Below, piece after piece: positions 35,731-44,704 of a stretch of DNA of 64,000 nucleotides. The notes beneath the pieces are model-generated. The model made no database searches. It was not told the DNA's origin and saw only the letters and a list, made by a program, of their open reading frames with translations. This DNA comes from Rhodanobacter humi (GTDB lineage Bacteria; Pseudomonadota; Gammaproteobacteria; Xanthomonadales; Rhodanobacteraceae), in NCBI RefSeq assembly GCF_041107455.1, contig NZ_JBGBPY010000001.1:1054001-1118000 (forward strand). The letters run 5' to 3'. Made by a program: the position numbers and the translations under genes. Numbering within the stretch: position 1 is the first letter of the stretch; every line of letters begins with the position of its first letter.

Positions 35731-37193
35731 AACTCGCGCGCCTGTTGGCCTTGCCGTGGATGGCGCTGTCCAGGCCATGGCGCAAGGGGATCGGCATCTG
35801 CTTCGCCATCCTGCTCGCCGTGGTGGCGATCAGCGGCATGATCGCTCGCCAGCGCTCGACCTGGCTGTTCCATATCGGACACGCCATGGCCTTCATCGAT
35901 TGTATCTTCTGGGCCGGCGTGCTGTCGCAATCGCTGCTGCTGGCGCGCGAGGCCCATCGCCTGCGCCTGCCTGTATTGGACCGCGAGGTCACCGCAAGCC
36001 TGACCCTGTATGCCTTGCTCACCATCGCCCTGCCCGCGCTGTTGCTGGCATGGCTGGGCGGCAATGTCGCCGTGACGTTGACCGAAATCGGGATGGGTGC
36101 CGGCCTCGGCATGGCCTACGCCACCTTGCCGCCGTACCTCGGCATCATCGTTTGCTTCACCCCGATGTTGAGCGACCATGCGGGGCCGTGGCTGCCCATG
36201 CCTTCGGCCTCGCCTGATCGCTTTCTCGCATGGGCCGTGCCCTGCGCGGTCCTGCTGTGGCTGCTGATCGGTGGTTTCTGGCGCAGCGCCGTGCGACGCG
36301 ATTTCGGCCTGAGCGGCGCGCGCAAGCCGATCATGCTCAACCTGCGCACGCTGGCGTGGTACGGCCGCTGCCGCGGCAGCTACCTGGAGGTCCAGCAGAT
36401 CCGCCGACGCTGGCGCTGGGCGCAGCCCGTGGCCGACTTGCGCCATTGCGGCCCGGATCGCCCCATGTACAGCCTGCGCATCGCGATGGGTGGCTGGAGC
36501 ATGCCGCAGACATCCACCAGTCGATGGCGGCAACTTGGCATCCTGCTCGCCAGCATGCTCCTGCCCATCTTCGTCATGGCGGTGGCCTCGCACGGCGACG
36601 ACGTCTTGCGCAGCATTTTCGACAACGCCAACGTACTGGTCTTCGCGCTGTGCATCGTGGGTGCGGTACTGGCGCTGGCCCAGGTGCAGACGCTGCAGCG
36701 CCGCTGGAGCCGCCACAACGCGGAATTGCCGCTGCTGGCCTTGCTGCCGGGACTGGGCGACGCCATGCGTATCAAGCGTGAATTGCTGCTTGCCAACCTG
36801 CTTCCCACGCTCGGCGTGCAGGCGTTGCTGATACTGGCCATGCTCGGACTCGCCGCCAGCCTGCATCTGGATGCCGGCTCCGACATCATGTTGCTGCTGG
36901 GCCAGCTCACCGGCATGGGTATGCTGACAACCCTGGCTCTGGTCACGCTGGGCGGCGTGCATGTCCGCGATGGCTGGCTGATGGTGCTGTGCACCTGTGG
37001 CTACCTGCTCGTCAACATCAGCGTCGTCCTCGCGCTGCCGATGGTCGACAACCAGCCATTCATACACCAGCCCGCCGTTGCATGGGCCGCCGCCATTGCA
37101 TGGGCGGGATTGTTCGTGCCACTGCTGCGACTTGGCGTGCTCGGCTGGCATCGCCTGCGAAACAGGCCGCATCCGTTCCTGCCGGTGGCTTGA
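35727..37193 (+). CDS. Large integral membrane protein, putative ABC permease 1 (unknown family)
   Basis: 488 residues with about ten hydrophobic helices in two blocks (about 20-200 and 268-480), separated by a polar stretch at 205-265. I do not recognise a named family; its overlap with the ABC ATPase gene makes it the likely transmembrane partner. It shares with the next gene product the motifs RxNAELPLLALLPGLG (here HNAELPLLALLPGLG, near residue 330) and a C-terminal RPHPFL, and the same overall length, so the two are distant paralogues that could form a heterodimer. Confidence 0.75.
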   Translation: MKLARLLALPWMALSRPWRKGIGICFAILLAVVAISGMIARQRSTWLFHIGHAMAFIDCIFWAGVLSQSLLLAREAHRLRLPVLDREVTASLTLYALLTIALPALLLAWLGGNVAVTLTEIGMGAGLGMAYATLPPYLGIIVCFTPMLSDHAGPWLPMPSASPDRFLAWAVPCAVLLWLLIGGFWRSAVRRDFGLSGARKPIMLNLRTLAWYGRCRGSYLEVQQIRRRWRWAQPVADLRHCGPDRPMYSLRIAMGGWSMPQTSTSRWRQLGILLASMLLPIFVMAVASHGDDVLRSIFDNANVLVFALCIVGAVLALAQVQTLQRRWSRHNAELPLLALLPGLGDAMRIKRELLLANLLPTLGVQALLILAMLGLAASLHLDAGSDIMLLLGQLTGMGMLTTLALVTLGGVHVRDGWLMVLCTCGYLLVNISVVLALPMVDNQPFIHQPAVAWAAAIAWAGLFVPLLRLGVLGWHRLRNRPHPFLPVA

Positions 37194-37196
37194 GCC

Positions 37197-38735
37197 ATGA
37201 CCAAGACGAACCCGTACTCAGGCGTGTCTCCGTTCACCATCTTCATCACGCCGTGGCGCACCGTGCACCGCTCGTTGCGCTGGCTGGGTGGCGTATTCAG
37301 TCTGTTGCTATGCGTGGCCGCCATGGGCGTCGCCTTCACCGTGGGCGGCGCGCACGGCTGGCATTTCGGGCTGGCGCTCTACGCCTTCGGAGCGGGATAT
37401 TTCTGGATGACGGTGATGGCGTGCCTGCTGCTGGTGGACATCGACGCGCGGCGCATGCGCTTGCCCGGCATCGGGCGGTCCATCGCGGGAAGTTTGCTGC
37501 TGTACGGCCTCGCCTCGATGGCCTTGCCGCTGGCGCTCTTCGTGCCGATGGGTGGCGATGCCACCACCATTGCGCTGGTGGCGGCGCTGGCGGCGAGCAT
37601 CGGCCTGGCCTCACCTTTGCTGCCGCGCTACTTCACCATGGTGCTCGGCTTCCTGCCGGCGCTGGCCATTGGTGCGCGGCATCTTGTGCACATTCCATTT
37701 CCCGGCCAATCGGGTTTCATTCCACCGGGCTTGGTGATACTCGCCGTGCTGGTGACGGTGTGCGCGATCCGCTGGCGGCAACTGCTGCACGCCGAAACGA
37801 CCGCAGAGACGGGCATGGGCAGTGCGATGGTGATGCAGTACCGCCGCAACGGCGCGATGGCTGGGAGCTACGGCGTGCTGGGCGCAGCCTGGGGCAACAC
37901 GCTGCGGCATGACGATGCCGCAGCGGCCCGCCTGCGACAGGGCAGGGCCGCGCCATCGGTGCGCCTCGATGGCGTCGGCCCGAACTCGCCGGTGCTCGCG
38001 CTGCGCGTGGCGCTGGGCGAAGGCTATGCGCCGCAGAACCTGCGTGGTCACTGGCGGCGCTTCGCCCGCCTCGGCCTGCCCCTGCTGCTGTTCATCCCGC
38101 TCATGGCGGTCATGCAGGCCGGCGAGGCGCATGGCGACGTGCTGCGCGAGCTGATGCTTGGCGTGGGCGTCAACGTGGTGGGCTGGCTGGGTGTGATGGG
38201 CAGCTTGGCGCTGATGGCGATGGGTAGCCTGCTGCCCTGGGCGCGCTGGCACCGCGCGAATGCCGAACTGCCCCTGCTCGCCCTGCTGCCTGGCCTGGGC
38301 GAGGCCGCCCCGCTGCGCCGCCACCTGTTGCGCGCGGCGCTGGGCCGGCCGCTTGGGCTGCAGGCCCTGCTGCTGGCGTTGGTGCTGGGCGCGGCGCTCG
38401 CCATGCATACCGGCCCGCTGATGTTGTTGTTCGTGGCGCTGGCCCAGTTGGGCTGCGCCGCCACCGTCGTTGCGCTGGTGCTGGGCGTGTTCGGCGGCTC
38501 GCCGCTACCGGGCTGGGGACTGGCCGTGCTGATGACCGGCATGGGCCTGCTCGTATCCGCAAGCACTTTCGTGCCGATGTTCACCACACTGGGACGCCAC
38601 CCGCAGCCGCTGGGCGAAGGCATCGTCGCAGGACTGGCCATCGCGTGGGCCGGCGCTGCCACGCTGCTGCTGTGGCTGGGGCGACGCGGCTGGCTGGGCA
38701 TGCAGCAGCGGCCGCATCCGTTTCTGGTGAATTGA
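37197..38735 (+). CDS. Large integral membrane protein, putative ABC permease 2 (paralogue)
   Basis: 512 residues, about eleven hydrophobic helices. Residues after about 200 are a polar linker, then a second helical block with ANAELPLLALLPGLG near 362 and the C-terminal RPHPFLVN. It starts three bases after the stop of permease 1. The two permeases match best in the C-terminal half. Very rich in Gly, Ala and Leu. Specific substrate unknown; a role in exporting a drug, peptide or lipid-linked compound is only suggested by the YtrA-type control. Confidence 0.75.
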   Translation: MTKTNPYSGVSPFTIFITPWRTVHRSLRWLGGVFSLLLCVAAMGVAFTVGGAHGWHFGLALYAFGAGYFWMTVMACLLLVDIDARRMRLPGIGRSIAGSLLLYGLASMALPLALFVPMGGDATTIALVAALAASIGLASPLLPRYFTMVLGFLPALAIGARHLVHIPFPGQSGFIPPGLVILAVLVTVCAIRWRQLLHAETTAETGMGSAMVMQYRRNGAMAGSYGVLGAAWGNTLRHDDAAAARLRQGRAAPSVRLDGVGPNSPVLALRVALGEGYAPQNLRGHWRRFARLGLPLLLFIPLMAVMQAGEAHGDVLRELMLGVGVNVVGWLGVMGSLALMAMGSLLPWARWHRANAELPLLALLPGLGEAAPLRRHLLRAALGRPLGLQALLLALVLGAALAMHTGPLMLLFVALAQLGCAATVVALVLGVFGGSPLPGWGLAVLMTGMGLLVSASTFVPMFTTLGRHPQPLGEGIVAGLAIAWAGAATLLLWLGRRGWLGMQQRPHPFLVN

Positions 38736-38745
38736 GGAGGAAGTC

Positions 38746-39066
38746 ATGAGCCCTATCCTGGCCATCGTGAGCGGCGCTGTATCGTGCGTGCTGGCCGCGT
38801 TGCTGGCAGCCGCGCTGATCACCGGTCTGCGCTGGCTGGCACGTCGCCATGGCGGCCGGCACGGTGAGCGCCTGCTACACGGCATCTGCTTCGCCTTGAT
38901 CGGCGCGCTGCTGGGCGCAGGCTTGCCCTTGCTGTGGCCTGCGCTGGCAGCCTGGCACGCACTGGTGCTCGGAGCCAGCCTCGGCCTCGTCTGGGCCGCG
39001 ATGCAGCCGGGCATGCCAAGCCGCCAGCGCGCAGCCGACACCACCGACGCAGGCAACGCCCCATGA
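38746..39066 (+). CDS. Small membrane protein of the ABC operon (unknown function)
   Basis: 106 residues. Strong ribosome binding site (GAGGAGG) seven bases before the ATG. Three hydrophobic helices at about 3-25, 46-68 and 70-88, with a basic loop (RWLARRHGGRHGERLLHG) between the first two. No family recognised. It overlaps the next gene by four bases, and its place after the permeases suggests an accessory subunit. Confidence 0.7.
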   Translation: MSPILAIVSGAVSCVLAALLAAALITGLRWLARRHGGRHGERLLHGICFALIGALLGAGLPLLWPALAAWHALVLGASLGLVWAAMQPGMPSRQRAADTTDAGNAP

Positions 39067-39386
39067 GATTCATCACCGTCAGGCAACTGCAGCAAGAGTT
39101 CGGCATGCCGGTTCTCGAGGCATCCACCCTCATCGCGTCGCAGCGCAGTACGGCATCCAGACGCCACCGCCTGCTGCGGTTGGCGACGACGGCGTGCGTG
39201 CTGGCGTCGGGTGCGTCAATCATTGCCGACCTGCACTGGCCGACAGCCATGGTCGAAGCGCTCTGGCTGGCGGGGCTGGTGCTGGTCTTCCTGACGCTAT
39301 ACCTCATTCACCGTGATGCGCGTGCGCCGATACTCGCGGCAGCACGCGCATGGCGCGACGGCGCGACGAGCAAACCCGACGAATGA
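39063..39386 (+). CDS. Small membrane protein, last gene of the ABC operon (unknown function)
   Basis: 107 residues. A soluble N-terminal arm (about 1-38) precedes two helices at 39-56 and 66-83 and a charged tail. The ATG overlaps the stop of the previous gene as ATGA, so translation is coupled. No family recognised. The arm sequence MRFITVRQLQQEFGMPVLEA looks amphipathic. The M16 peptidase gene starts 57 bp after its stop with its own ribosome binding site, so the operon probably ends here. Confidence 0.65.
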   Translation: MRFITVRQLQQEFGMPVLEASTLIASQRSTASRRHRLLRLATTACVLASGASIIADLHWPTAMVEALWLAGLVLVFLTLYLIHRDARAPILAAARAWRDGATSKPDE

Positions 39387-39443
39387 TTTCACCTCGGGAC
39401 GCGAGGCCCGCGTCCGCCTTCTCGAACGATCCAAGGAAGCACG

Positions 39444-42110
39444 ATGAAGAAGCGAGTACTGCGACTGGCCGCCGCGATCGGCCTGGCCCTGGCCACCGGC
39501 GGCGCGTTCGCTGCCACCAACGACTCCGACGTCACCCGCGCCACGCTGGACAACGGCCTGCGCGTGGTGATCGTGCGCGACACGCTGGCGCCGGTCGTCA
39601 CCACGGAGATGAACTACCTCGCGGGCTCCGACGAGGTGCCTGCGGGCTTCCCCGGCACCGCGCACGCGGTGGAGCACATGATGTTCCGCGGCAGTCCGGG
39701 CCTGTCGAAGGACCAGCTCGCGGCGATCGCGGCGAACATGGGCGGCGCGTTCAACGCCGACACCACGCAAAGCGTGACGCAATACTACTTCGTGGCGCCC
39801 ACGCAGGACCTGGATGTGGCGCTGCACGTGCAGGCGCTGCGCATGCGCGGCGTGGACATGAGCGCCAAGGAATGGGACAAGGAGCGCGGCGCGATCGAGC
39901 AGGAAGTCTCGCGCGACCTCTCCAGCCCCGACTTCAAGTTCTACACGCAGATGCTGGAACAGATGTTCTCCGGCACGCCGTACGCGCACACGCCGCTGGG
40001 CACGCGCCCCTCGTTCGACAAGACCACGGCGGCGATGCTGAAGGACTTCCACGACACCTGGTACGCGCCGAACAACGCGATCCTGGTGATCGCCGGTGAT
40101 GTCGATCCCGCCGCCACGCTGGCGAAGGTGAAGCAGGAATTCGGTGGCATCGCGAAGAAGACGCTGCCCGCGCGGCCGGCGTTCGCGTTCAAGCCGGTGC
40201 AGGCGAAGACGGTGCAGCTGCCCACCGACAATCCCTACGGCTCGGTCTATCTGGGCTACCGCATGCCCGGCCTCACCTCGAAGGATTACGCCACCGCGCT
40301 GGTCATGAGCCAGGCGCTGGGCTCGCAGCGCGCCGCGCTGGCCGGCATGGGCTTCGACGGCACCGCGCTGTACGGCGGCTTCTTCGACCAGGGCATGCCG
40401 CAGGCCGGCGTGGGCATGGCGGTGGGCGTCTTCCCCAAGGGCGGCGATCCCGCGCCGATCCTGAAGAAGATGCAGGCGATCCTCGCCGACGCGGCGAGCA
40501 AGGGCATCGACCCCGCGCTGGTCGACGCGGCCAAGCGCAAGGCGATCGCCGACCTGGAGTTCAAGAAGAATTCGGTGGACGGCCTCGCCAACGCGTGGTC
40601 GCACGCGCTTGCGTTCCAGGACGCCGAATCGCCCGACGCGATCAAGGCCGCGATCGAGGCGGTGACGCCTGCCGCGGTGGATGCGCTGGCGAAGCAGACC
40701 TTCGACCACGCGCATGCGATCACCGCAATCCTCACCCCGGAAAGCTCGGGCAAGCCGGTGGCGGGCAAGGGCTTCGGCGGCGCCGAGAGCTTCGCTTCGA
40801 CACCCGACAAGCCGGTGCAGCTGCCGGCCTGGGCCGAGCAGGCGTTCGCGAAGCTCGAAGTGCCGAAGTCCTCACTGCAGCCCGTCGCCTACACCTTGCC
40901 GAACGGCCTCAAGCTGATCGTGCAGCCGGAAACGATCAGCGACACGGTGGAACTCTACGGCGCCGTCCAGACCAACCAGGACCTGCAGGCGCCCAAGGGC
41001 GAGGAAGGCGTGGCCGACGTGCTGGAAGGCCTGTTTCCGTTCGGCACCGAACACCTGGACCGGCTCGCGTTCCAGCAGGCGCTGGATGCGATCAGCGCGC
41101 ACGAGAGCGCCGGCGCCAGCTTCTCGCTGGCGGTGCCGTCCGCGCACTTCGCCGAGGGCGTGAAGCTGCTCGCCGACAACGAACTGCGTCCCGCCCTGCC
41201 CGCGCAGGCCTTCTCGGTGGTGCAGCGGCAAGTCGCAGGTGCGGCGGCCGGCATCTTGCAGTCGCCCGGCTTCCTGTTCGAGCAGGGGCTGGACAAGGCG
41301 CTGCTGCCGGCCAATGATCCCGCACTGCGCCATCCCACGCCGCAGAACGTGATGGCGCTGACCTTGGACAAGGTAAAGGCGTATTACGCGCAGACCTTCC
41401 GCCCCGACCTGACCATCATCGTGGTGGTCGGCAAGGTCGATCCGGCGCAGGCAAAGAACGTGATCGAGCAGGCCTTCGGCGACTGGAAGGCACAAGGGCC
41501 GAAGCCCGATACCAACTACGCCGCCGTACCCGCGAACAAACCCGGCAAGCTGCACGTGCCCGACGCCAGCGCGGTGCAGGACAGCGTGGACATGGCGCAG
41601 ACCATCGCCATCACCTTCGATAACCCGGACCGTTTCGCGATCAACCTTGGCAACCAGGTGCTGGGCGGCGGCTTCTACGCCTCGCGGCTCACCCGCGACC
41701 TGCGCGAGAAGCACGGCCTGGTCTACACCGTGGGCGTGGGTCTGGATGCACGCAAGCACCGCGGCAGTTACAAGGTGTTCTTCGGCTGCGATCCCGACAA
41801 GGTGGGCGCCGCCAGCGCGCTGGTGGTGCAGAACCTCAGGCAGATGCAGCAGCAGCCGGTGACCGACACCGAGCTGAAGCAGGCCAAGGGCATCCTGCTG
41901 CGGCGCATCCCGCTGGGCGAATCCAGCTTCGGCGCAATCGGCGGCCAGTTGCTCACGCTGTCGCAGGAAGGCAAGCCGCTGGATGCGATGACCATCGCCG
42001 GCCAGCACTACCTGCAGCTGACCGCGCCCGAGGTGCAGCAGGCGTTCGCGAAATACCTGCGGCCGGATGGACTGGTCACCGCGGTGAAGGGGCCGGCGCC
42101 GAAGGGCTGA
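39444..42110 (+). CDS. M16 family zinc metallopeptidase, two-domain, exported
   Basis: 888 residues. Signal peptide about 1-23 (GGAFA-AT). Pitrilysin-type: the inverted zinc motif HAVEH at 74-78 with Glu77 as catalytic base and a distal Glu near 154 in ERGAIEQEVSRD. The second half (from about 470) repeats the fold with the R/Y region VLGGGFYASRLTRDLREKHGLVY and lacks the zinc motif, as in two-module M16 enzymes. Probably degrades peptides in the periplasm. AGGAAG lies before the ATG. Confidence 0.93.
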   Translation: MKKRVLRLAAAIGLALATGGAFAATNDSDVTRATLDNGLRVVIVRDTLAPVVTTEMNYLAGSDEVPAGFPGTAHAVEHMMFRGSPGLSKDQLAAIAANMGGAFNADTTQSVTQYYFVAPTQDLDVALHVQALRMRGVDMSAKEWDKERGAIEQEVSRDLSSPDFKFYTQMLEQMFSGTPYAHTPLGTRPSFDKTTAAMLKDFHDTWYAPNNAILVIAGDVDPAATLAKVKQEFGGIAKKTLPARPAFAFKPVQAKTVQLPTDNPYGSVYLGYRMPGLTSKDYATALVMSQALGSQRAALAGMGFDGTALYGGFFDQGMPQAGVGMAVGVFPKGGDPAPILKKMQAILADAASKGIDPALVDAAKRKAIADLEFKKNSVDGLANAWSHALAFQDAESPDAIKAAIEAVTPAAVDALAKQTFDHAHAITAILTPESSGKPVAGKGFGGAESFASTPDKPVQLPAWAEQAFAKLEVPKSSLQPVAYTLPNGLKLIVQPETISDTVELYGAVQTNQDLQAPKGEEGVADVLEGLFPFGTEHLDRLAFQQALDAISAHESAGASFSLAVPSAHFAEGVKLLADNELRPALPAQAFSVVQRQVAGAAAGILQSPGFLFEQGLDKALLPANDPALRHPTPQNVMALTLDKVKAYYAQTFRPDLTIIVVVGKVDPAQAKNVIEQAFGDWKAQGPKPDTNYAAVPANKPGKLHVPDASAVQDSVDMAQTIAITFDNPDRFAINLGNQVLGGGFYASRLTRDLREKHGLVYTVGVGLDARKHRGSYKVFFGCDPDKVGAASALVVQNLRQMQQQPVTDTELKQAKGILLRRIPLGESSFGAIGGQLLTLSQEGKPLDAMTIAGQHYLQLTAPEVQQAFAKYLRPDGLVTAVKGPAPKG

Positions 42111-42128
42111 CCCTTTCTGATGACGTGG

Positions 42129-42215
42129 GTCGGGATTTGTCCCGACTCCTCATGCACGGTCGGGATGAATCTCGACCCACGGGGATGGCTGACGCAGGTC
42201 GGGATTCATCCCGAC
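42129..42215. repeat. Three copies of the GTCGGGAT hairpin, overlapping a gene end
   Basis: Copies at 42129-42146 (GTCGGGATTTGTCCCGAC), 42159-42176 (GTCGGGATGAATCTCGAC) and 42198-42215 (GTCGGGATTCATCCCGAC). The third contains the stop codon of the LuxR-type gene. The set fills the space between the convergent M16 peptidase and LuxR-type genes and could terminate both transcripts. Same family as 29940-29986. Confidence 0.8.
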
Positions 42216-42898
42216 CCGCGAGGCTGACGGCACGGTGCGGCGCAGCGCTGCAGCCGGGTCACCAGCTGCATCTGGCTGTGCATCAGCGTCTTCTCGAACA
42301 CGTGCTTGAGGTGGTTGCGGGCGGTGCCCTCGCCCAAGCGCAGCAGGCGGGCGCAGTCGCGCAGCGGATGGCCTTCGGCCAGCAGACCGGCCAGTGCGGC
42401 TTCGCGCGGAGTCAGTCCGAACGCCTCGGCGATCGCCTCACGGGACATCGAGAGGCGACCATCGGGGACGGTGATGAAGATCGCCACCCACGACGGTGGC
42501 CGGGAAGTCAGCGAGCTGAGATTGAGCAGCAGCGGCAACCGCGCCGAAGGGCGCGGCAGCGCGAGCCGCATCCGGCCTCGCAGCAGCCTGCCGTCGTCCG
42601 GCAGGCCACATCCGGCCAGCGCCACGGCACGGCGCAGGCGCTGCGTGTCGCCGGCGGTGGCGGCGTGCAAGCCGCCGGGTCGCACGACCAGGCCGTCGTG
42701 TTCCGCCAGGATCGCGCGCGCCTGCCGATTCAGGTAACGGGGACGCGCTGCCGCGTCGACGAGGATCACGCCGGTCACCAGTCGGTCGAGCACCTGCTGC
42801 AGGACGGTGGCGGGAATCGCTGGCACGGAAAAATCCGGCGCATCGAACGGCGATGCGGGAATTTCCCAGGCAACCAGCTGTTGCGGGCGCTTGCCCAT
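42206..42898 (-). CDS. LuxR-type (HTH) transcriptional regulator
   Basis: 230 residues. The C-terminal LuxR helix-turn-helix is clear: FGLTPREAALAGLLAEG, LRDCARLLRLGEGTARNHLKHVF (about 165-205). The N-terminal 140 residues resemble a PAS-like sensor (QVLDRLVTGVILVDAAARPRYLN, ARAILAEHDGL) that often precedes such HTHs in Xanthomonadales. No receiver domain. The last residues (RGSG) and the stop come from a GTCGGGAT repeat. Divergent from the methyltransferase gene across 133 bp, which it may regulate. Confidence 0.82.
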   Translation of the reverse strand: MGKRPQQLVAWEIPASPFDAPDFSVPAIPATVLQQVLDRLVTGVILVDAAARPRYLNRQARAILAEHDGLVVRPGGLHAATAGDTQRLRRAVALAGCGLPDDGRLLRGRMRLALPRPSARLPLLLNLSSLTSRPPSWVAIFITVPDGRLSMSREAIAEAFGLTPREAALAGLLAEGHPLRDCARLLRLGEGTARNHLKHVFEKTLMHSQMQLVTRLQRCAAPCRQPRGSG

Positions 42899-43031
42899 GA
42901 TGACTTCGCGGCCACCGCTGCCCTCATTCGCCCCATCCCGTTTGGGACAGGCTGCGGCACGAACGACGGCGTAAACAGGGCATTCATCCTACTCCGCTGC
43001 CGCCGTGGCGGCAGCGATCCGGAGCGGTCCC

Positions 43032-44084
43032 ATGGCTGTCGATACAGAGCGTTTGCATGCCTTTCTGGGCAAGGCGGTCGGCGATCTCGGGGCGGCGATC
43101 AGCGCCAGCCTGATCCTGATCGGTGACGAACTCGGTTTCTACAAGGCGCTGGCCGCCGGACCACTTGCCGCGGCCGAACTGGCGAAGCGCACCGGCACCG
43201 CCGAGCGCTACGTGCGCGAGTGGCTGGGCAACCAGGCCGCCGGCGGTTACGTCGAATACGACGCCGCGAACGACAAGTACGGCCTCAATGAGGAACAGGC
43301 GCTGTGCCTGGCCGACCCGAACGGACCGGCCGACCTGCCGGGGGCGTACGAACTCGTCGAGGCGGTATTCCATGCCAAGTCGCGCACGCTGGAACATTTC
43401 CGCAACGGCGAGGGTATGGAGTGGGGCGAGCACCATCCCTGCCTGTTCCGCGGCTGCGAACGTTTCTTCCGCGGCGGCTACAACGCGAACCTGGTCGGCA
43501 GCTGGCTGCCGGCACTCGATGGTGTGATGGACAAGCTCGGCAAGGGCGGCCGCGCGGCCGACATCGGCTGCGGCCACGGCGCCAGCACGGTGCTGATGGC
43601 GAAGTCGTTCCCGCATTCGAGCTTCGTCGGCTACGACTACCACGCGCCCTCGATCGACGTGGCGCGCGACCGCGCCAAGGCGGCGGGCGTGGCAAACGCC
43701 TCGTTCGAAGTAGCCGATGCCACGAGCTACCCGGGCCGGGACTACGACCTGATCACCTTCTTCGACTGCCTGCACGACATGGGCGACCCGGTGGGCGCGG
43801 CCAGGCACGCGCGGCAGGCTCTGAAGGACGATGGCAACTGCATGCTGGTGGAGCCGTTCGCGGGCGACCGCGTGCAGGACAACCTCAACCCGGTCGGGCG
43901 CGTGTACTACGGCGCCTCCTCGCAGATCTGCGTGCCGGTCTCGCTGGCCCGCAAGGGGCCGGCGCTGGGCGCGCAGGCCGGCGAGGCGCGCCTGCGCGCG
44001 GTGATGGTCGACGGCGGCGGCTTCCGCCGCTTCCGCCGCGCCACCGAGACGCCATTCAACATCGTGCTGGAGGCGCGGCCGTAG
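43032..44084 (+). CDS. SAM-dependent methyltransferase with N-terminal winged helix
   Basis: 350 residues from the ATG at 43032; nine earlier in-frame codons lack similarity. N-terminal winged-helix dimerisation domain (ELAKRTGTAERYVREWLGNQAA, about 45-66), as in O-methyltransferases, then a Rossmann methyltransferase with motif I AADIGCGHGAST near 178-189 and DLITFFDCLHDMGDP. The DNLNPVGRVYYGAS segment is typical of a group of bacterial class I methyltransferases without a known substrate. Likely target of the divergent LuxR-type regulator. Confidence 0.85.
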   Translation: MAVDTERLHAFLGKAVGDLGAAISASLILIGDELGFYKALAAGPLAAAELAKRTGTAERYVREWLGNQAAGGYVEYDAANDKYGLNEEQALCLADPNGPADLPGAYELVEAVFHAKSRTLEHFRNGEGMEWGEHHPCLFRGCERFFRGGYNANLVGSWLPALDGVMDKLGKGGRAADIGCGHGASTVLMAKSFPHSSFVGYDYHAPSIDVARDRAKAAGVANASFEVADATSYPGRDYDLITFFDCLHDMGDPVGAARHARQALKDDGNCMLVEPFAGDRVQDNLNPVGRVYYGASSQICVPVSLARKGPALGAQAGEARLRAVMVDGGGFRRFRRATETPFNIVLEARP

Positions 44085-44099
44085 CCGCGCCGTGCGGGC

Positions 44100-44567
44100 T
44101 CACTTCAGCAGCGAGCGCAGCATCCACGCGGTCTTCTCGTGCGCCTTCAACCGGCCGGTCAGCATGTCGGCGGTGCCCTCGTCGCCGGCCTTGTCGGCCA
44201 GCTTGATCGCGCTGCGCGCGGTGTGCGCCACGATCTCGTGGCCTTCCACCAGCTGGCCCACCATCACCTTCCATTCCGGCACGCCGGCCTCCTCCTTGAT
44301 CGAGCCGAGCTTGGCGAACTGGCTGTAGGAACCGGGCGCGAACATGTCCAGCGTGCGGATGCGCTCGGCCACCTCGTCGGCGGCCAGCCACAGCTCGTTG
44401 TATTGGGTCTCGAACATCGCGTGCAGGCTGTTGAACTGCGGGCCGGTGACGTTCCAGTGAAAGCTGTGCGTCTTGAGGTACAGCGAATAGGTGTCGGCCA
44501 GCAGCTTGGACAACTGCCTGGCGATGGCTTCGCGATCCTTCCTGGCGATACCGATGTTCGTGGCCAT
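44100..44567 (-). CDS. Dps family DNA-binding ferritin-like protein
   Basis: 155 residues. Dodecameric iron-storing, DNA-protecting protein of starvation and oxidative stress. The inter-subunit ferroxidase signature is present: [19 protein letters not shown] (His at about 38), then [19 protein letters not shown] with the Asp/Glu ligands. The N-terminus is short and only mildly basic, so DNA binding is uncertain. Convergent with the methyltransferase gene, 15 bp between stops; divergent from hrpA. Confidence 0.92.
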   Translation of the reverse strand: MATNIGIARKDREAIARQLSKLLADTYSLYLKTHSFHWNVTGPQFNSLHAMFETQYNELWLAADEVAERIRTLDMFAPGSYSQFAKLGSIKEEAGVPEWKVMVGQLVEGHEIVAHTARSAIKLADKAGDEGTADMLTGRLKAHEKTAWMLRSLLK

Positions 44568-44704
44568 GGTGTGCTCCTCGTGGCGTGAGTGGATGGGCTT
44601 ACGGTAGCGATACGTCGCGTGCCGGTGAAATGAATCCTTGCGATGCTGTCGATAGCGGCAGGCTATCGAGCCGCCACCGGCCTGCCGCTATCATGTGCGG
44701 TCCC

